Source: an uncultured Bacteroidales bacterium (GTDB lineage: Bacteria; Bacteroidota; Bacteroidia; Bacteroidales; ML635J-15). Taken from it: a stretch of 64,000 nt of DNA. The DNA lies in the NCBI GenBank assembly GCA_905234755.1, contig CAJOIT010000002.1, positions 214,405 to 278,404 of the forward strand, in the 5' to 3' direction. The notes under the pieces were generated by a model. The model was not told the DNA's origin. It saw only the letters and a program-made list of their open reading frames with translations, and ran no database searches. Numbering within the stretch: position 1 is the stretch's first letter; every line of letters begins with the position of its first letter. The translations under genes were made by a program, and so were the position numbers. Positions 34,317-43,478 of the stretch are shown here, piece by piece.

Positions 34317-35327
34317 ATGGCAGAAACACCAGAAGAAATCAGAAAAGAAAAGCTGAAAGCAGTTCAGCTTGCAATGGGAAAAATAGAAAAGGACTACGGT
34401 AAAGGTTCAATTATGATGCTTGGCGCACAAGTAGTTGAAAATGTGCCAGTAATAAAGTCAGGTTCGATTGCCCTAGATGCTGCTCTTGGCGTTGGCGGTT
34501 ACCCACGCGGACGCGTCATCGAAATATATGGTCCAGAATCATCAGGTAAAACCACATTGGCTATTCACGCCATCGCCGAAGCGCAGAAAAATGGTGGTAT
34601 CGCAGCAATAATCGATGCCGAACACGCTTTCGACCGCTTCTATGCCGAAAAACTTGGCGTTGACATCGACAACCTTATCATTTCGCAGCCGGACAACGGC
34701 GAACAAGCACTCGAAATTGCCGACAACCTTATCCGCTCGGGTGCAATCGATATCATAGTAATCGACTCTGTTGCAGCTCTTACCCCGAAAGCCGAAATCG
34801 AAGGCGAAATGGGCGACTCGAAAATGGGTCTTCAGGCTCGATTGATGTCTCAGGCATTGCGCAAACTCACCGCCACAATCAACAAGACACAAACCTGCTG
34901 CATTTTCATCAACCAGTTGCGTGAAAAAATCGGTGTTATGTTCGGCAATCCGGAAACCACTACTGGTGGTAACGCACTGAAATTCTACGCATCCATCCGC
35001 CTCGACATCCGCCGTACCGGACAGTTAAAGGACGGCGACACCGTTATCGGCAACCGCACAAAGGTAAAAGTTGTTAAAAATAAGGTTGCTCCGCCATTCA
35101 AGCAAGCAGAATTCGACATCCTTTACGGAGAAGGCATTTCGAAGATTGGAGAAATAGTAGATTTGGCTGTGGATTTCGAAATCGTCAAGAAGAGCGGATC
35201 TTGGTTCAGCTACGGTGAAGTCAAGCTCGGACAAGGTCGCGACAACACAATGAAGGCTTTTGAGGATAATCCCGAATTAAGAGAGGAAATCGAAAACAAA
35301 ATCAGAGAAAAGATCTCTGCAAAATAA
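34317..35327 (+). CDS. recA: Recombinase A
   Basis: A 336-residue RecA, the filament-forming ATPase of homologous recombination and the DNA damage response. It shows Walker [12 protein letters not shown], Walker [11 protein letters not shown], loop L1 region [22 protein letters not shown] (split by position), [21 protein letters not shown] for L2, and the C-terminal KIREKI helix. Slightly shorter than E. coli RecA, without its acidic tail. It is downstream of bcp, and its stop overlaps the start of the TPR lipoprotein by one base. Confidence 0.97.
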   Translation: MAETPEEIRKEKLKAVQLAMGKIEKDYGKGSIMMLGAQVVENVPVIKSGSIALDAALGVGGYPRGRVIEIYGPESSGKTTLAIHAIAEAQKNGGIAAIIDAEHAFDRFYAEKLGVDIDNLIISQPDNGEQALEIADNLIRSGAIDIIVIDSVAALTPKAEIEGEMGDSKMGLQARLMSQALRKLTATINKTQTCCIFINQLREKIGVMFGNPETTTGGNALKFYASIRLDIRRTGQLKDGDTVIGNRTKVKVVKNKVAPPFKQAEFDILYGEGISKIGEIVDLAVDFEIVKKSGSWFSYGEVKLGQGRDNTMKAFEDNPELREEIENKIREKISAK

Positions 35328-36406
35328 TGAAACACTATTTGTATTTAATTCTGCTGTTTGCATTTACGCTTCTTGCCTATTCTTGCAATGAAAATGGTGG
35401 AAATGACAACGGTGGAGAACAAACAGAACCGAAAACTTTGTCCGACAGCATACAAATGTTGTCGGACATGATTCGGCAAAATCCGCACGATGCAGAATTG
35501 TTCGTACAGCGTTCCGATCTGCAGTTCATCAATGGAGACCTCGATGAAGCCATAAACGACATGGAAATCGCAATGAAAGTCGATTCTACTAAACCGCCAT
35601 ACTACAGCAAGCTGGCAAGCCTGTATATGTTCAAGGCAAACGGCTCCGAGAAAGCCAAGGAAGTGCTAAACAAATGCATAAACCGCTATCCATCATATCC
35701 GCAGGCTCATATCGACCTTGCAAAAATTTTCTTGTATGTCGGAATGTTTCAAGAGGCTATGCAGGAAATCCAGTTCCTCGAACTCAACAATCTGCAAAAC
35801 GGAGATTCGTACTTTGTAAGAGGCATAATCCTTCGCAAGGCATCGGAAACCGAATCAGACACTGCCAACACACGCAAATGGAAACAGGATGCCCTTGCAG
35901 CATTCAAGAAAGCCGTTGAGTATGACGACGAAAACTGGGAGGCATATAATCTTATTGGCGTAAGTCTTACCGAACTAGGCGATTCTATTGCACTCGAATA
36001 TTTCAAGACTGCAACTTCAAAATTTCCCGACAATCAGGAAATTAAGTATTGGAACGGCTGGTCGCTTCGCAATTTCGGTCACTACGAGGAAGCGAAGAAT
36101 ACCTATATCGAAGCAGCACAAATGGACAGCGCATCGTACTGGACTTTCCTTGCATACAGCGATTTAGGCGACATGTACAGTTCAATCAGTCTTGAGCCGG
36201 ACAAGTACAACACAGCAATAAACTACTACTCCAGTGCAATTGCTTGCGACACGACGGCTTTCGAGACTTTTGTCAAGCGCGGCGATGCTTACGCACAAAA
36301 CAAGCAATATCAACTTGCCGAAGCAGACTACCGCAAAGCATTGAAACTCGAAACCAACTACGACCCAGCCATTGACGGTCTGAACCGAATTGCAGGGAAA
36401 CGATAA
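35327..36406 (+). CDS. TPR-repeat lipoprotein
   Basis: A 359-residue protein with a lipoprotein signal (LLAYSC near residue 20). A Gly/Asn linker is followed by about eight tetratricopeptide repeats, for example HDAELFVQRSDLQFINGDLDEAINDMEIAMKVD (split by repeat), PQAHIDLAKIFLYVG and ETFVKRGDAYAQNKQYQLAEADYRKAL. It is probably a periplasmic or outer-membrane scaffold. It is translationally coupled to recA by a TAATG overlap, an unexpected partner. A perfect 7-bp hairpin lies downstream at 36425-36441. Confidence 0.88.
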   Translation: MKHYLYLILLFAFTLLAYSCNENGGNDNGGEQTEPKTLSDSIQMLSDMIRQNPHDAELFVQRSDLQFINGDLDEAINDMEIAMKVDSTKPPYYSKLASLYMFKANGSEKAKEVLNKCINRYPSYPQAHIDLAKIFLYVGMFQEAMQEIQFLELNNLQNGDSYFVRGIILRKASETESDTANTRKWKQDALAAFKKAVEYDDENWEAYNLIGVSLTELGDSIALEYFKTATSKFPDNQEIKYWNGWSLRNFGHYEEAKNTYIEAAQMDSASYWTFLAYSDLGDMYSSISLEPDKYNTAINYYSSAIACDTTAFETFVKRGDAYAQNKQYQLAEADYRKALKLETNYDPAIDGLNRIAGKR

Positions 36407-36424
36407 TTTTTTCGTATGGAGGCA

Positions 36425-36441
36425 TAACCTCGGAGAGGTTA
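36425..36441. terminator. Hairpin after the TPR lipoprotein gene
   Basis: TAACCTC and GAGGTTA form a perfect 7-bp stem with a GGA loop. No clear T run follows on plus, so termination here is uncertain. The minus strand has an AACCTCTCC-GAGGTT stretch that resembles the 5' end of small RNA B. Confidence 0.4.
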
Positions 36442-36483
36442 CATATTTTATAGAAGAAAATAAATATAAGTAGCGTTGGCGCA

Positions 36484-36491
36484 TATTTTTG
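36484..36491 (+). promoter_or_regulatory. -7 promoter element of the CapA-family gene
   Basis: TATTTTTG matches TAnnTTTG, 53 bp upstream of the ATG at 36545. Confidence 0.55.
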
Positions 36492-36544
36492 CGGCGATTG
36501 CAATGTAAAAATTGTGACAACGCGGACATTTAGTTAGAACAATA

Positions 36545-37729
36545 ATGACGAAAAGCACGAACATATTATTATATATTGTAATAGCATTGCTATCATGTAG
36601 TTGCAAATCAAACACACAACCAAAAGAAACAATTGAAGAGCCCGTTTTTGAAGATACAATTACAACATCTACACGCGAAGCAAAATTGACTTTTGTCGGT
36701 GATTTTCTGTTCGAAGCACCGTTTTTTGCTGCCGTTGAAAACGGCTACGACAAGGATTCGTATTTCAAACTTGTGAAAAAATATTTTGAGGACGATGACC
36801 TTTCCGTTGGCAACATGGAAGTCGTAATTGGCAACGATGGCATGAAGGTCAGCGGCGACAACTACAACTTCTGCGCACCGCGCTACATTGGCGAACTGGT
36901 TGCATCCCTTGACATGCAGGTGCTGTCAACTGCCAACAACCACACCTTCGACCGAGGCATCGAGGGAATAAACTCAACGCTAGACTTCTTTGATGGAACC
37001 GACATTGTAACCGTTGGAACATACAGAAACGATGAAGACCGCAATACCAGCCGCATTGTCGAGAAAAACGGTATAAAATTCGGCTTTCTAGCCTACACCT
37101 TAAGCACAAACCAAATTGTCCCAACGCAATACCGAAACCTTGTCGGACTTTACAGAAATCCCGAAACCCGCAAAGTCACCGATGAATATAAAAATCTGAT
37201 TGCCAGTGAAATGTCAGCGTTGCGACCACAAGTTGATGTGCTCATAGTGATGATGCATTGGGGAACTGAATTTACATTTGAACCAAACAGCGAGCAAAAG
37301 GAAACGGCAAAATTTCTTAACGAAAACGGTGCCGACATAGTTTACGGTAGTCATTCCCATTCGGTGCAACCAGTTGAATTTATCGGCAACGAACACAAAA
37401 CTTTGGTTTACTATTCGCTTGGCAACTTTGCCTCACAAGACGACGATATTGCCCGCACTCCAAAAGGACAGGAAACTTTCGACAACGCATATCAAGTGGG
37501 ACTTCTGTCGCAATTCAATGTTAGGCTTGACAATGGCAAGGTGGAAATTTCTGACTTATCCAACCATTTGATTGTCAACCATATCAACTACGACATGAAA
37601 AAATTTGCCCTTGTGCCCTTAGAGCAGTACGACGAATTCTACGAGAAAACCCACTTACGCTACAATCTTGGTTTCAACAGGGACTTTATCAATGGATTGC
37701 ACGAGGTCGTGAACAAGAATCTTAAGTAG
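36545..37729 (+). CDS. CapA-family lipoprotein (metallophosphatase-like)
   Basis: A 394-residue protein with a lipoprotein signal (LLSCSC near residue 19). It then has the CapA fold, related to calcineurin-like phosphatases: TFVGDFLFEAPF, GNMEVVIG, STANNHTFDRGIEGI, VDVLIVMMHWGTEF, YGSHSHSVQPVE and YYSLGNFAS. These place the metal-ligand Asp, Glu, Asn-His and His residues as in the family. CapA proteins take part in poly-gamma-glutamate capsule export or related surface polymers, but many stand-alone homologues have unknown roles. No capB/capC genes adjoin. Confidence 0.88.
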   Translation: MTKSTNILLYIVIALLSCSCKSNTQPKETIEEPVFEDTITTSTREAKLTFVGDFLFEAPFFAAVENGYDKDSYFKLVKKYFEDDDLSVGNMEVVIGNDGMKVSGDNYNFCAPRYIGELVASLDMQVLSTANNHTFDRGIEGINSTLDFFDGTDIVTVGTYRNDEDRNTSRIVEKNGIKFGFLAYTLSTNQIVPTQYRNLVGLYRNPETRKVTDEYKNLIASEMSALRPQVDVLIVMMHWGTEFTFEPNSEQKETAKFLNENGADIVYGSHSHSVQPVEFIGNEHKTLVYYSLGNFASQDDDIARTPKGQETFDNAYQVGLLSQFNVRLDNGKVEISDLSNHLIVNHINYDMKKFALVPLEQYDEFYEKTHLRYNLGFNRDFINGLHEVVNKNLK

Positions 37730-37786
37730 TCGAATCAATCTTTCCAACTTTTTTCTCCAACTGCTCGCAGAATCGGATTTTTTATG

Positions 37787-37794
37787 TACTTTTG
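37787..37794 (+). promoter_or_regulatory. -7 promoter element of kamD
   Basis: TACTTTTG matches TAnnTTTG, 42 bp upstream of the ATG at 37836. Confidence 0.6.
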
Positions 37795-37835
37795 CAAATT
37801 CTAATTGAATCGACTAACGAAATTATAATAATACA

Positions 37836-39392
37836 ATGAATACCAGCAAAGTAGGTCTCGACTTCGAAAAAGTTGAATACGCAAGAGGAAAAGCAAGGGA
37901 AATTGCCAACCAAGTACAGGATTTCGTTGAAAACTACACCACCGTGGCTGTAGAAAGAACTTTGTGCCGTCTGCTCGGAATAGATGGCATTGACAGCAAC
38001 GATGTTCCATTGCCAAATGTTGTAGTTGAAGAACTAAAGGCAAAAGGCGTACTGAACCAAGGTGTAATGTTCTACATCGGCAATGCCATGGTTGAAACGA
38101 AGTTGTCGGCACAGGAAATAGCAGAACAAATTTCTGAAGGCAAACTCGACATCACAAAATTCCCTATTCACCCGATGCCAGATATCAAAAAGGCACTCGA
38201 ACCTACAATCAATAAAACAATAGAAAAAATCAGAGGCAACCGCCTGCGCCGCGAAAACTACATCAATACCATTGGCGAAGGTAGCAAGCCTTACCTATAT
38301 ATCATCGTTGCAACCGGTAACATCTACGAGGATGTCGTTCAGGCACAGGCAGGTGCTCGTCAAGGTGCAGACATTATCGCTGTTATCCGTACCACAGGAC
38401 AGAGCCTTCTCGACTATGTACCTTACGGTGCTACTACCGAAGGTTTCGGTGGAACATTTGCAACACAGGAAAACTTCCGCATCATGCGTAAGGCTCTTGA
38501 TGAAGTTGGCGAAGAAGTTGGCCGCTACATCCGCCTCTGCAACTACTGCTCTGGTCTGTGTATGCCCGAAATCGCAGCAATGGGTGCTCTCGAAGGTCTC
38601 GATGTAATGCTTAACGATGCTCTATACGGTATTCTTTTCCGCGACATCAACATGCAGCGTACACTTATCGACCAGTATTTCTCAAGAATCATAAATGGTT
38701 TCGCAGGCGTTATCATCAACACAGGCGAGGACAACTACCTTACAACCGCCGATGCATACGAAGAAGCTCACACCGTTCTTGCATCCGACCTTATTAACGA
38801 GCAGCTTGCTCTGCTTGCAGGTCTTCCAGAAGAACAGCAAGGTCTTGGTCACGCCTTCGAAATGGATCCGTCACTCGAAAACGGATTCCTCTACGAGCTT
38901 GCTCAGGCACAGATGATTCGCGAAATCTTCCCGAAGGCACCGCTTAAATATATGCCTCCTACAAAATTCATGACTGGTAACATCTTCCGTGGACACCTCC
39001 AAGATGCATTGTTCAACATCATAGGTATATGGACGCACCAAGGTCTGCAACTTCTCGGTATGCCAACCGAAGCTATCCACACACCATTCATGAGCGACCG
39101 TTACTTGTCAATTGAAAACGCTAAGTACATCTTCAACAACTTGAAGAGCATAGGCGAAGAAGTAGAATTCAAGGAAAACGGAATCATCAGGAAGCGTGCT
39201 GCCGAAGTTCTGGACAATGCAAGCAAACTTCTCGAACAAATGGTTGACGAAGGTCTGTTCACCGCATTGGAAAAAGGAATCTTCGCAAACATCAAGCGCC
39301 CGAAGAACGGTGGTAAAGGTCTTGCCGGTGTTACCGAAAAGGGTGAAAACTACTTCAACCCATTTGTTGAGTTAATGAAGGGAAAGAAATAA
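37836..39392 (+). CDS. kamD: Lysine 5,6-aminomutase alpha subunit
   Basis: A 518-residue protein that matches KamD, the TIM-barrel subunit of the B12- and PLP-dependent D-lysine/L-beta-lysine 5,6-aminomutase of lysine fermentation. Typical stretches are YARGKAREIANQVQDFVE, TVAVERTLCRLLGIDGI, IIAVIRTTGQSLLDYVPYG, TTEGFGGTFATQENFRIMR and ITGIWTHQGLQLLGMPTEA-like IGIWTHQGLQLLGMPTEAIH. The beta subunit KamE, which carries the cobalamin-binding domain and is usually the next gene, is not downstream: a terminator (39416-39445) and a convergent gene follow. So the partner must be elsewhere in the genome. Confidence 0.92.
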   Translation: MNTSKVGLDFEKVEYARGKAREIANQVQDFVENYTTVAVERTLCRLLGIDGIDSNDVPLPNVVVEELKAKGVLNQGVMFYIGNAMVETKLSAQEIAEQISEGKLDITKFPIHPMPDIKKALEPTINKTIEKIRGNRLRRENYINTIGEGSKPYLYIIVATGNIYEDVVQAQAGARQGADIIAVIRTTGQSLLDYVPYGATTEGFGGTFATQENFRIMRKALDEVGEEVGRYIRLCNYCSGLCMPEIAAMGALEGLDVMLNDALYGILFRDINMQRTLIDQYFSRIINGFAGVIINTGEDNYLTTADAYEEAHTVLASDLINEQLALLAGLPEEQQGLGHAFEMDPSLENGFLYELAQAQMIREIFPKAPLKYMPPTKFMTGNIFRGHLQDALFNIIGIWTHQGLQLLGMPTEAIHTPFMSDRYLSIENAKYIFNNLKSIGEEVEFKENGIIRKRAAEVLDNASKLLEQMVDEGLFTALEKGIFANIKRPKNGGKGLAGVTEKGENYFNPFVELMKGKK

Positions 39393-39415
39393 TGTAACGA
39401 CACAATACTTTGCAG

Positions 39416-39445
39416 AAAGGTCGTCGCGATGACGGCCTTTTCTTT
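39416..39445 (+). terminator. Terminator of kamD
   Basis: AAAGGTCGTC (39416-39425) pairs with GACGGCCTTT (39431-39440), with one T-G wobble and a GCGAT loop, followed by TCTTTT. Confidence 0.85.
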
Positions 39446-39454
39446 TGGTTCTTA

Positions 39455-41446
39455 TCAGTAGAAGACAATAAAAATGTCGTCAAAATAAACTGGAGCTTCA
39501 ATTGGGTTGAATGGGTAAACCTTGAAATTTGTATATTCACCGAAATTATCAGGGAGGTCGAAATCCATTACTATTTTAACCCATTCATTTGTTCTTTTGG
39601 TTTTGTCTAATATTTTTCGAGAATCCCAAACATTTTCCCTTACGCCAGTATCATCAACGATTTCAAGAGCAAGACAGGGATCGCGAATCTCATCGGTTTG
39701 GTTAACCTGCAAAACTACAGACATGTGCTTTGCCCATGAAACCTTATTAATGCTATCCTCGAGCGTAATTCCGTAGCGACTGTCGGCATATACCACAGAA
39801 GAATGTCCACCGGAATAATATTTCTCGGAAGTAATTGTTTCCGTTTGTCCCCAATCGGAATTCTCACAATCGTTATAATAAAAAACTGCCTTCTTAAACT
39901 GTGATTCGTCAAATCCATATTTATCCCCGACATACCTGAACACATACAATACCATTCCAGTATCGTATCCCGAATAATACTCGCACAACTTCTCGGTAAA
40001 TTTTGGAATCGACTGCGACTGATACTCAAAACCTAATTCCTGCAAAACATCAAATGGATTTCTGCCTTCAAACTCGCCAACACAGACCATTTTTTCCAAG
40101 TCGCATTTACGGCATGTAAAGAAATTTTCTGCACCAGATCGAAGCAAATAACCAATTCCATATAAATTGGTAAATTTTTGCATAGTTGCATTTTCATTCC
40201 TATAGAAACCACTTATTGCGCCAAACGGTCCATAAGGATTGGAATCTGGTCCATGTATAATGTTGACAGGCTTGTCCCTAAGATTGTCGTTGATGTACTT
40301 GGCAAGGTAAAACTTCTGATAGCCCGCCGACTTCGACATATTCACCCCGAGTCCGACAATATTTACCAGCGCAAAAGCAGATAAAAGAACATAGAATGAA
40401 ATTTTCCATGATTTTTTTTCATGCCACTTTTTGTCAATACACTCAACAACCGACATGAATATTGCAGGGACAAGGAAAGCCATCGGAAAAAGAAAACGCA
40501 CTTCCTTGTGAGCTATAATGGAATGTACAACAAAAAACGGAATTATACACCAGAGATATGGATTTTTGGGACTACGCACAAGCAAATAAACTATTGCTAT
40601 AGCCAAAGGAACCCCTATAAAGTATGTCGGATATGAAACAAGATTGTACAGATAGAACCACCATGGTCCCGAACCAAATTTTGCTGCACTCACTTCTGAA
40701 TTTACCTTTACATATTTATAAGGCGCAAATACAAAATCACCGTAAAACCAACTATCAACCCCAACTCCAAGCAATGCGTATGTCACGACAAATGACACTA
40801 TAGGCACAATAAAAAATTTCCAACCCTTTTTATCTATCAGTAAAGCCCATAGGCCAAAGCCGAAGATTGCCAATCCCATCTGGAAACGGAAAATAAACGA
40901 CAAAGCAAGACATACACCCATAAGCACCTTGCGCTTTGTATCTTCCTTGTCGGAAAAATAAATCGACATGGCAAACAAAAGGAATGCGCCACCAAATGTT
41001 TCGGACGAAAACCGGCATGCAATATATGGTATAAACCAAAGTAGCAACGAAATTGCAAGATACACGGTTCTCAATCTTGGGTTTGATATTTTACGCGATG
41101 TATTCCTAACAAATAAAACAATTGCCAAATATGAAATCACTGCAGCGAAAATTCGCATAATCATTGCCTGAATATATGGATCAGTCAGCGAAATAGCAGA
41201 AAAAAACTTCAAGAAAGCAAGACAAATGGTCGGCTGTAGCATCGGACGAATCTGAACATCATACTCCCAAGCGACCAACGGAGTGAAAGTCTCCGACTTA
41301 ATGCCAGCGTATTCGATTATCTGAAACAATTCATCCGCATGATGATACCCGTAGTTTACCACCGCCGTTACCATAAATACAGCAAACGACAGCACATAAA
41401 TCAGTATGTCAATCGGTTTGATGCCACTCAAAAACCTATTCAGCAT
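39455..41446 (-). CDS. GT-C fold glycosyltransferase, GT22 (Alg9/PIG-B) like
   Basis: A 663-residue integral membrane protein with about ten transmembrane segments in its first 400 residues. The first loop holds HHADELFQIIEYAG, matching the HxDExFQxxE motif of GT22 mannosyltransferases, followed by VAWEYDVQIRPMLQP. These enzymes use lipid-linked mannose (or another sugar) on the outer face of the inner membrane. After about residue 400 comes a soluble part with four Cys (FFTCRKCDLEKMVC) and, at the end, a ~130-residue beta-sandwich-like domain (CENSDWG to FDDIFIVFY), which is longer than the family core. It begins 11 bp inside the CNNM gene and ends the coaX-lptC operon. Confidence 0.85.
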   Translation of the reverse strand: MLNRFLSGIKPIDILIYVLSFAVFMVTAVVNYGYHHADELFQIIEYAGIKSETFTPLVAWEYDVQIRPMLQPTICLAFLKFFSAISLTDPYIQAMIMRIFAAVISYLAIVLFVRNTSRKISNPRLRTVYLAISLLLWFIPYIACRFSSETFGGAFLLFAMSIYFSDKEDTKRKVLMGVCLALSFIFRFQMGLAIFGFGLWALLIDKKGWKFFIVPIVSFVVTYALLGVGVDSWFYGDFVFAPYKYVKVNSEVSAAKFGSGPWWFYLYNLVSYPTYFIGVPLAIAIVYLLVRSPKNPYLWCIIPFFVVHSIIAHKEVRFLFPMAFLVPAIFMSVVECIDKKWHEKKSWKISFYVLLSAFALVNIVGLGVNMSKSAGYQKFYLAKYINDNLRDKPVNIIHGPDSNPYGPFGAISGFYRNENATMQKFTNLYGIGYLLRSGAENFFTCRKCDLEKMVCVGEFEGRNPFDVLQELGFEYQSQSIPKFTEKLCEYYSGYDTGMVLYVFRYVGDKYGFDESQFKKAVFYYNDCENSDWGQTETITSEKYYSGGHSSVVYADSRYGITLEDSINKVSWAKHMSVVLQVNQTDEIRDPCLALEIVDDTGVRENVWDSRKILDKTKRTNEWVKIVMDFDLPDNFGEYTNFKVYPFNPIEAPVYFDDIFIVFY

Positions 41447-42692
41447 AAAGCATCACCTTTACGATTTTTGTACCCTTGATTTCGAGAATCCTGAAGCGGT
41501 ACGATACATCATTGTCGTTTATTGTAACAATCTCTCCTGTCTTCGGGAAATTGCCAGAGAAATACATAATGTAGCCTGCAATAGTCTCGTACTCATCCGA
41601 TTCGGTAAGCGAATAGCCGTACTCCTCGTTGAAGGTTTCAACATCTTCAAGTCCCGACATCACATAGTTGCCATCCTTGTTGACCACAACTGACAACTCG
41701 TGCAAGTCGTGCTCATCCTCGAACTCACCAAAAATTTCCTCGAGAATATCCTCCACTGTAACAATGCCACATGTGCTTCCAAACTCGTCAACCACTACGG
41801 CTATACTCCGGTTTGTGGTAATCAAGCGACCAAAAAGCTTCTTTGCCGACATAGTTTCAGGAACGACAAGAATCTGTCGCATTATATTGCGAAGTTTCTG
41901 CGGATTCTTGAAAATGTCCTTTATGTTCACATAGCCTATAATGTCATCGACATTCTCCTTGTAAACAAGCAGGTTTGAATGACCTGTTTCGACAAACATA
42001 TTGCGGACATCCTCCACCGAATCGTTTACCTGCACAGCAAGAATCTTATTTCGCGGTATGATACACTCGCGCAGTTTGATGGACGAAAAGTCCATTGCAT
42101 TCTGGAAAATCTTAAGTTCCTGCGCCGACTTTGCCGATGGAGAATCGGTACTGCTATCGATAATATCTTCAATGTCAACCTTGCTGAACATATTGTTCTT
42201 CTGGTGGTCGTCGATTCTGACGCCAAAGATTCTTGTTATCAGCCGTGCAATCCACACCGAAATCACCACTACAGGATAAAACAGGAAATAGAAGAAAGCC
42301 ACAGGCACTGCAAAAGTCTTCAATGCCGAATCGCTAAGGATTCGGAATAAAGTTTTCGGCAGAAATTCCGCAACAAAAAGTACTATCACAGTTGCGATTA
42401 CGGTCTGCAAAAACAGAATAAGCATTCCATTGCCAAGAGGAGCCAGAGGCGCTGCCAAGACTTTTGCCAAGAAAATACTGTAGACTACATTGACAAGGTT
42501 GTTTCCAACAAGCATGGTCGATATGTACTGTGAAGAATCCTTTGTAATCAGAGCAAGCACCTTCGAATTGAAGCCATCTTTCTTAGTAGCAATCTCCAGC
42601 TTCAGCTTGTTGGATGTAACAAATGCAATCTCCATTCCCGAAAAGAATGCAGAAAGCACAAGAGCCAGCACTATGATTATCCAGTTCACCAT
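41436..42692 (-). CDS. CNNM/CorC-family membrane protein (DUF21, CBS pair, CorC_HlyC)
   Basis: A 418-residue protein. Residues about 1-180 form a DUF21 membrane domain (start VNWIIIVLALVLSAFFSGMEIAFV). A CBS pair follows (about 205-330; IIPRNKILAVQVND, MSAKKLFGRLITTNRSIAVVVDEFGSTCGIVT-type pattern) and a CorC_HlyC transporter-associated domain ends it. Relatives act in Mg/Co homeostasis, and GldE of gliding Bacteroidota belongs to this group. It is between the 74-residue membrane protein (1-bp overlap) and the GT22-like gene (11-bp overlap). Its position beside lptC is common in Bacteroidota. Confidence 0.92.
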   Translation of the reverse strand: MVNWIIIVLALVLSAFFSGMEIAFVTSNKLKLEIATKKDGFNSKVLALITKDSSQYISTMLVGNNLVNVVYSIFLAKVLAAPLAPLGNGMLILFLQTVIATVIVLFVAEFLPKTLFRILSDSALKTFAVPVAFFYFLFYPVVVISVWIARLITRIFGVRIDDHQKNNMFSKVDIEDIIDSSTDSPSAKSAQELKIFQNAMDFSSIKLRECIIPRNKILAVQVNDSVEDVRNMFVETGHSNLLVYKENVDDIIGYVNIKDIFKNPQKLRNIMRQILVVPETMSAKKLFGRLITTNRSIAVVVDEFGSTCGIVTVEDILEEIFGEFEDEHDLHELSVVVNKDGNYVMSGLEDVETFNEEYGYSLTESDEYETIAGYIMYFSGNFPKTGEIVTINDNDVSYRFRILEIKGTKIVKVMLYAE

Positions 42693-42916
42693 TATCTTTC
42701 TCCGTTACGGCGTTTTTCACGCTTTTCTTCGTTACGGCGCTGCATAAAGCGCATGATGAACATACCAACGCTTATTATTGCCATCGCATAGAAAATCCAC
42801 ACATTGGGTACCTCATCGTATTTGGTCTGATAATAAATTCCTGCGCCAAGGCAGAAAGCACCCATCACCAGCCAAAGGCACTCTACTACAATCTTAAAAA
42901 TCTTGTTCTTATTCAT
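42692..42916 (-). CDS. Small two-segment membrane protein
   Basis: 74 residues with two hydrophobic helices (about 8-27 and 38-59) and a strongly basic C-terminus (RRNEEKREKRRNGER) that should face the cytoplasm. No family is recognised. It overlaps the lptC end by 8 bp and the CNNM gene start by 1 bp, so it is translated as part of the operon. Confidence 0.75.
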   Translation of the reverse strand: MNKNKIFKIVVECLWLVMGAFCLGAGIYYQTKYDEVPNVWIFYAMAIISVGMFIMRFMQRRNEEKREKRRNGER

Positions 42917-43478
42917 CCTTTAAACTTATTACCCCGGCAGGCTTCAATATCTTCCATTCCGAGAAGTCCTGGTTCGACTCGAAACCATCGCCAGTCAATA
43001 TTTCATCTTCGGTGGTTATCCTGACAAATTTATCGGAATACACCAACTCCTTGTTCATGTCCCAATACATCAGCTCGGTATTAATCTTCTCGTTACGGCT
43101 GATATTGTCAACCTCCACATCCGACTTTATCTCCCACAGTTCCTTTTCGATGAGAAACCGAGCATACGAACATCTGAGAGTAGCAGTAACAGAACCATAG
43201 CCATCGAAAAATCTGACATTTAGTCCGTACCTGTACTCGTCATACTTTAGGTTCTGACCTTCAAACCTTGACAATTCCTTTGCCTTCAGTTCTACCATAA
43301 TCCTGCCCGAATCGCTATACACCGTCTCGAATCCATAAACCGAGAAGGTAGGCATATTGGTTCGCGTTGTCAGCAGGTTCACCTTGTCGATGTCGTTCTT
43401 GCAAGAAACAAATATCGTACTTGCAACGATTGCAAGCACGATACCTGTCTTAAAAAATATTTCCTTTAATCCGGACAC
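42909..43478 (-). CDS. lptC: LptC, LPS transport periplasmic protein
   Basis: A 189-residue protein with an N-terminal hydrophobic anchor that ends in a Cys (IFVSC), so it may be a lipoprotein. The beta-jellyroll domain is clear: TRTNMPTFSVYGFETVYSDSGRI, VELKAKELSRFEG, and RISRNEKI-like NISRNEKINTELMYWD with ILTGDGFESNQDFSEW. It passes lipopolysaccharide from the LptBFG pump to LptA in the periplasm. Translation starts at GTG (43478), which shares one base with the stop of the upstream TPR gene, so it depends on coupling. Confidence 0.9.
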   Translation of the reverse strand: MSGLKEIFFKTGIVLAIVASTIFVSCKNDIDKVNLLTTRTNMPTFSVYGFETVYSDSGRIMVELKAKELSRFEGQNLKYDEYRYGLNVRFFDGYGSVTATLRCSYARFLIEKELWEIKSDVEVDNISRNEKINTELMYWDMNKELVYSDKFVRITTEDEILTGDGFESNQDFSEWKILKPAGVISLKDE

